From the NCBI GenBank assembly GCA_002293375.1, contig DBDA01000001.1:1-33154 (forward strand): a stretch of 33,154 nt of DNA. Reading direction: 5' to 3'. The stretch comes from Odoribacter sp. UBA944 (GTDB lineage Bacteria; Bacteroidota; Bacteroidia; Bacteroidales; Marinifilaceae). Shown here in pieces: positions 30,448 through 33,154 of the stretch; position 1 is the first letter of the stretch; each line of letters opens with the position of its first letter. The translations under genes were made by a program, and so were the position numbers. The notes beneath the pieces were generated by a model. It made no database searches, was not told where the DNA came from, and saw only the letters and a program-made list of their open reading frames with translations.

Positions 30448-32190
30448 TTGAAAATAAGGAGAGAAAAACAAATCGCCGAAATGATTGCAGCGCTCTGGGA
30501 GCGGTTGTTGGAGAAGCGGCCGGCGGAGGGCGGTATCTGGAGGGGCGCGTTGTCGTCGAGTGCTATCTCTACTTCCGTGGCTGTTTTTGCACTGTACCTC
30601 ACGGATAGAGAGAAGTATGCCCCCTACATTCAAAGGGGGGCGGACTGGCTGAGCGGTACCATGCGCCCGGACGGCTCCTGGGGGGACAGTGTGGAAAGTC
30701 CTTCCAACATGACGGCCACGCTGTTGTCGTATGCTGCCCTCTCGGCGGTGAGTGAAGCCCCGCAACAGGCACAGGCGTATTTGACCGAAAAGTTCGGGGG
30801 ATTGACCGACCGGCAAATGGTAAAGGGGGTGCTGGATTACTACGGAAAAGATCTGACTTTTTCCGCCCCCATCCTAGTGATGTGCGCATTGGCGGGCGTT
30901 ATCGCCGGGTGGGAAAAAATCCCGCAGTTGCCTTTTGAGGTTTCGGTGTTGCCGCAAAAATTATTCCGCTTTTTCCGGCTTCCCGTGGTGAGTTACGCCA
31001 TTCCGGCGCTAATCGCAGTGGGTATCTTACGATATAAGAAGGGGAAAAAGGGGTTGTTATCGCCTTTGCGCAAAGCGTTTATCCCTCCATCTCTCCGGGT
31101 ATTGGAAAAGCTTCAGCCTCACCACGGCGGTTTTCTGGAAGCCGCTCCCCTGACTGCATTCGTGGCGATGTGTATGAGCGGGGCGGGTTACCGGGAGCAT
31201 GTCGCTACGCAACGGAGTGTCGCTTTTCTGACAGATACGGTCCGCGAGGACGGTTCATGGCCGATTGATACGGATTTGGCGTGTTGGGTGACAGTTTTAA
31301 GTGTACGTGCATTGGGGGATGATATAAAAGATAAAGCTGCCTTGGCCGGGAAGCTCAAGCAACAAGCCTTTAGCCACAGGCATCCCTTTACCGGGGCAAA
31401 AGAGGGGGGCTGGGGCTGGACGGACTTGCCGGGGGCCGTGCCGGACGCAGACGATACCTCCGGCGCTTTGGTCGCCCTGCATATTTTGTCAGACGGGGCG
31501 TACAGTCCGGAAGTCGGAAAAGGCATCGAATGGTTGTTGGCGCTCCAAAACAGCGACGGCGGAATGCCCACCTTTTGCAAAGGCTGGGGCAAATTGCCTT
31601 TTGACCGGAGCAGCCCGGATATTTCGGCGCATGCGATATTGGCTTTTCAATATTGGCAGGAGGCGCTTCCCAATAAACTGCAAGAAGCGTGCAAAAGGAG
31701 TAGCGCGCATATGTTGAAATGGATGCAGCGGGTGCAGGCAGCGGACGGTTCCTGGACGCCCCTGTGGTTTGGCGATCAGGATGCGAAAGATGAACGGTCG
31801 CCGCTCTACGGCACGGCTATGGCGGTGGAGTACTTGGCAGGTTCCGACAAACCGGCCGCCCGGGAAATGGCGCGAAAAGGGTTAGCGTATATTCTGTCCG
31901 TACAAAACGCCGACGGCGGCTGGGGGGGGGCTAAAGGAGTGCCGTCAAAGGTGACACTGACGGCGCGGGCATTGAGCGCACTCGCCTCTTACCCGGGAAC
32001 AGAAACAACGATTTTGGAAAAAGCCTTTGATTACCTTTACCGGAAATACGAATCGGGAGAACTCTACCGGCGCGAACCGATCGGTCTCTATTTTTCCCGG
32101 TTGTGGTATTCGGAAGAGTTGTATAACCTGACGTTTGTGTTGAATGCGTTGAAGAAGTTGTCTGTACGATACTTAAAGCCGGAAGCATAA
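30448..32190 (+). CDS. Squalene/hopene cyclase-like class II terpene cyclase
   Basis: This 580-residue alpha/alpha-barrel protein is built of prenyltransferase/squalene-oxidase (QW) repeats. Seen: D-G-S-W-G-D, D-G-S-W-P-I-D, N-S-D-G-G-M-P-T-F, A-D-G-S-W-T-P-L-W-F-G-D-Q and N-A-D-G-G-W-G-G; the class II acid motif D-x-D-D as P-D-A-D-D-T-S-G-A (encoded at 31444-31455); and L-Y-G-T-A-M-A-V after the fourth repeat, matching the Y-G-T segment of hopene cyclases. Class II cyclases protonate a double bond or epoxide of an isoprenoid. N-terminal S-S-S-A-I-S-T is shared with a bacterial branch of uncharacterised cyclases. The start may be TTG 30448 or ATG 30481. No squalene synthase or other hopanoid genes are in the window, so the substrate is open. 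Confidence 0.85.
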   Translation: MKIRREKQIAEMIAALWERLLEKRPAEGGIWRGALSSSAISTSVAVFALYLTDREKYAPYIQRGADWLSGTMRPDGSWGDSVESPSNMTATLLSYAALSAVSEAPQQAQAYLTEKFGGLTDRQMVKGVLDYYGKDLTFSAPILVMCALAGVIAGWEKIPQLPFEVSVLPQKLFRFFRLPVVSYAIPALIAVGILRYKKGKKGLLSPLRKAFIPPSLRVLEKLQPHHGGFLEAAPLTAFVAMCMSGAGYREHVATQRSVAFLTDTVREDGSWPIDTDLACWVTVLSVRALGDDIKDKAALAGKLKQQAFSHRHPFTGAKEGGWGWTDLPGAVPDADDTSGALVALHILSDGAYSPEVGKGIEWLLALQNSDGGMPTFCKGWGKLPFDRSSPDISAHAILAFQYWQEALPNKLQEACKRSSAHMLKWMQRVQAADGSWTPLWFGDQDAKDERSPLYGTAMAVEYLAGSDKPAAREMARKGLAYILSVQNADGGWGGAKGVPSKVTLTARALSALASYPGTETTILEKAFDYLYRKYESGELYRREPIGLYFSRLWYSEELYNLTFVLNALKKLSVRYLKPEA

Positions 32191-32287
32191 ACCTTTGGCA
32201 GTTAAAATTGTCTAATATAATGGATTTTTTTGATTTGGAGAAAATAAAGCTTCGTTCCTGCTTTCGAGTATCGATAAAATACAACGT

Positions 32288-33145
32288 ATGAAAAATAAAA
32301 TACAACTGTTTGACCAACGTCAGGTTCGTTCCGTTTGGGACGAAGAACAGGAAAAATGGTGGTTTTCGGTAGTGGATATAGTCGGAATACTGACTGACAG
32401 CAATAATCCACAGGTATATTGGCGTGTTCTGAAAAAACGGCTTACAGACGAGGGAAATGAAACCGTTACAAATTGTAACGGTTTGAAATTACTTGCTCCT
32501 GACGGCAAAATGCGCCTTACCGATGTCGCTGATATTGAGCAAATCTTACGTATTATTCAATCCATTCCGAGTAAAAAAGCAGAGCCGTTTAAGATGTGGC
32601 TGGCGAAAGTGGGCAGAGAAAGAATTGATGAAACAATTGACCCGGAGCTTTCGATAGACCGCGCCATCTTGAACTACCGGCGACTGGGCTATTCCGAGAA
32701 TTGGATTAATCAACGCATCAAATCCATAGAGGTCCGCAAGGCGCTGACCGATGAGTGGGACAAGGCGGGCGTGAAGCAGGGGGAAGAGTATGCCTTCCTG
32801 ACGGATTTGATGACCAAAACGTGGAGCGGAATGACCACGAAACAATACAAGCAGCATAAAAACCTGAAAAAGGAAAACCTGCGGGACAACATGACCAACT
32901 TGGAGTTAATCGTCAATATGTTGGCAGAAGCGACGGCAACAGAACTGTCGGCAAAAACCAACCCGCAGAATTTGCAGGAAAGCGCTGTCATTGCACACAA
33001 GGGCGCCAACGTGGCAAAGAATGCCCGCCTGGAAATTGAACAACAGGGCGGAAGCGTTATCAGTCCGGAAAATGCCAAACAGCTTGGAAAACGTAACGAA
33101 CCAAACAGGCTTTCCGAACAGGGTGCTCAAGAAAACAAAGAATAA
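32288..33145 (+). CDS. BRO-N / DinD-like protein
   Basis: The 285-residue product begins with a BRO-N-type domain (about residues 3-110): I-Q-L-F-D-Q-R-Q-V-R-S-V-W-D, W-W-F-S-V-V-D-I-V-G-I-L-T, Y-W-R-V-L-K-K-R-L and D-V-A-D-I-E-Q-I-L-R-I-I-Q-S-I. The remainder is charged and helical, with the D-E-W-D-K-A-G-V and H-K-N-L-K-K-E-N-L-R-D-N-M-T-N-L-E-L segments typical of DinD-like proteins. Such proteins occur on phages as antirepressors and on chromosomes as DNA-damage-inducible proteins (DinD interacts with RecA in E. coli). It is a single gene here with no phage genes in view and looks lower in GC than the cyclase gene, suggesting acquisition. Its start region shares 20 bases with the porin start. 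Confidence 0.87.
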   Translation: MKNKIQLFDQRQVRSVWDEEQEKWWFSVVDIVGILTDSNNPQVYWRVLKKRLTDEGNETVTNCNGLKLLAPDGKMRLTDVADIEQILRIIQSIPSKKAEPFKMWLAKVGRERIDETIDPELSIDRAILNYRRLGYSENWINQRIKSIEVRKALTDEWDKAGVKQGEEYAFLTDLMTKTWSGMTTKQYKQHKNLKKENLRDNMTNLELIVNMLAEATATELSAKTNPQNLQESAVIAHKGANVAKNARLEIEQQGGSVISPENAKQLGKRNEPNRLSEQGAQENKE

Positions 33146-33154
33146 TCGTTTCAA

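Noticed and set aside
1..33154. CRISPR arrays, tRNA or rRNA genes, insertion sequences
   Set aside because: Read through the intergenic stretches: no spaced direct repeats, cloverleaf sequences or transposase genes were found.

Overview
This window reads as chromosome from a member of the Bacteroidales (phylum Bacteroidota), with base composition by eye slightly above 50% GC. Reasons: several genes are preceded by exact copies of the Bacteroidota sigma factor -7 element (TAnnTTTG) with no Shine-Dalgarno; there is a TonB-dependent receptor with a CarboxypepD_reg-like N-terminal domain, lipoproteins with an acidic run after the lipobox cysteine, and an OprP-like porin; and the MoxR / DUF58 / DUF4129 / DUF4350 / SpoIIM-like / RDD membrane cluster has the layout usual for this phylum. 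The genus cannot be fixed from the sequence. No rRNA, tRNA, CRISPR array or intact insertion sequence was seen.

Layout. (1) 1-656: 3' part of an unrecognised gene cut by the window edge. (2) 668-7478: an RDD membrane protein diverging from a tightly packed six-gene operon (SpoIIM-like, polytopic membrane protein, DUF4129, DUF4350, MoxR ATPase, DUF58). (3) 7485-11770: an MFS exporter diverging from a SulP anion transporter followed by an OprP-like porin. (4) 11767-14679, minus strand: topoisomerase III, a small secreted CarboxypepD_reg-like protein and a MORN-repeat protein, with a hairpin after each of the two small genes. (5) 14746-21566, minus strand: beta-helix lipoprotein, TonB-dependent receptor, alkaline phosphatase and a GT9 glycosyltransferase. 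The receptor, lipoprotein and phosphatase may form a phosphate or phospho-ester scavenging locus. (6) 21822-24566: an aquaglyceroporin/COG0523 GTPase operon diverging from an ArsR-type repressor. The 504-base gap between them holds a good promoter, a palindrome touching its -7 box and a nested inverted-repeat element. (7) 24581-29321, minus strand: a five-gene operon with a membrane-anchored PQQ-like propeller, a Tat-exported NHL propeller with a C-terminal cysteine motif, a Tat-exported polyferredoxin, a NapH/NosR-like membrane iron-sulfur protein and a SUKH/YrhA-like protein. (8) 29615-32190: a HAD phosphatase followed by a class II terpene cyclase-like protein. (9) 32288-33145: a BRO-N/DinD-like protein.

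The best candidate for an undescribed system is region 7. It is a NapGH-like quinol-oxidising module with none of the known terminal enzymes (nitrate, nitrous oxide or methylamine), coupled instead to two beta-propellers. Next are the HAD/terpene cyclase pair and the ArsR/aquaporin/COG0523 locus with its structured intergenic region. All functional statements rest on motif recognition by eye; no database search was run.
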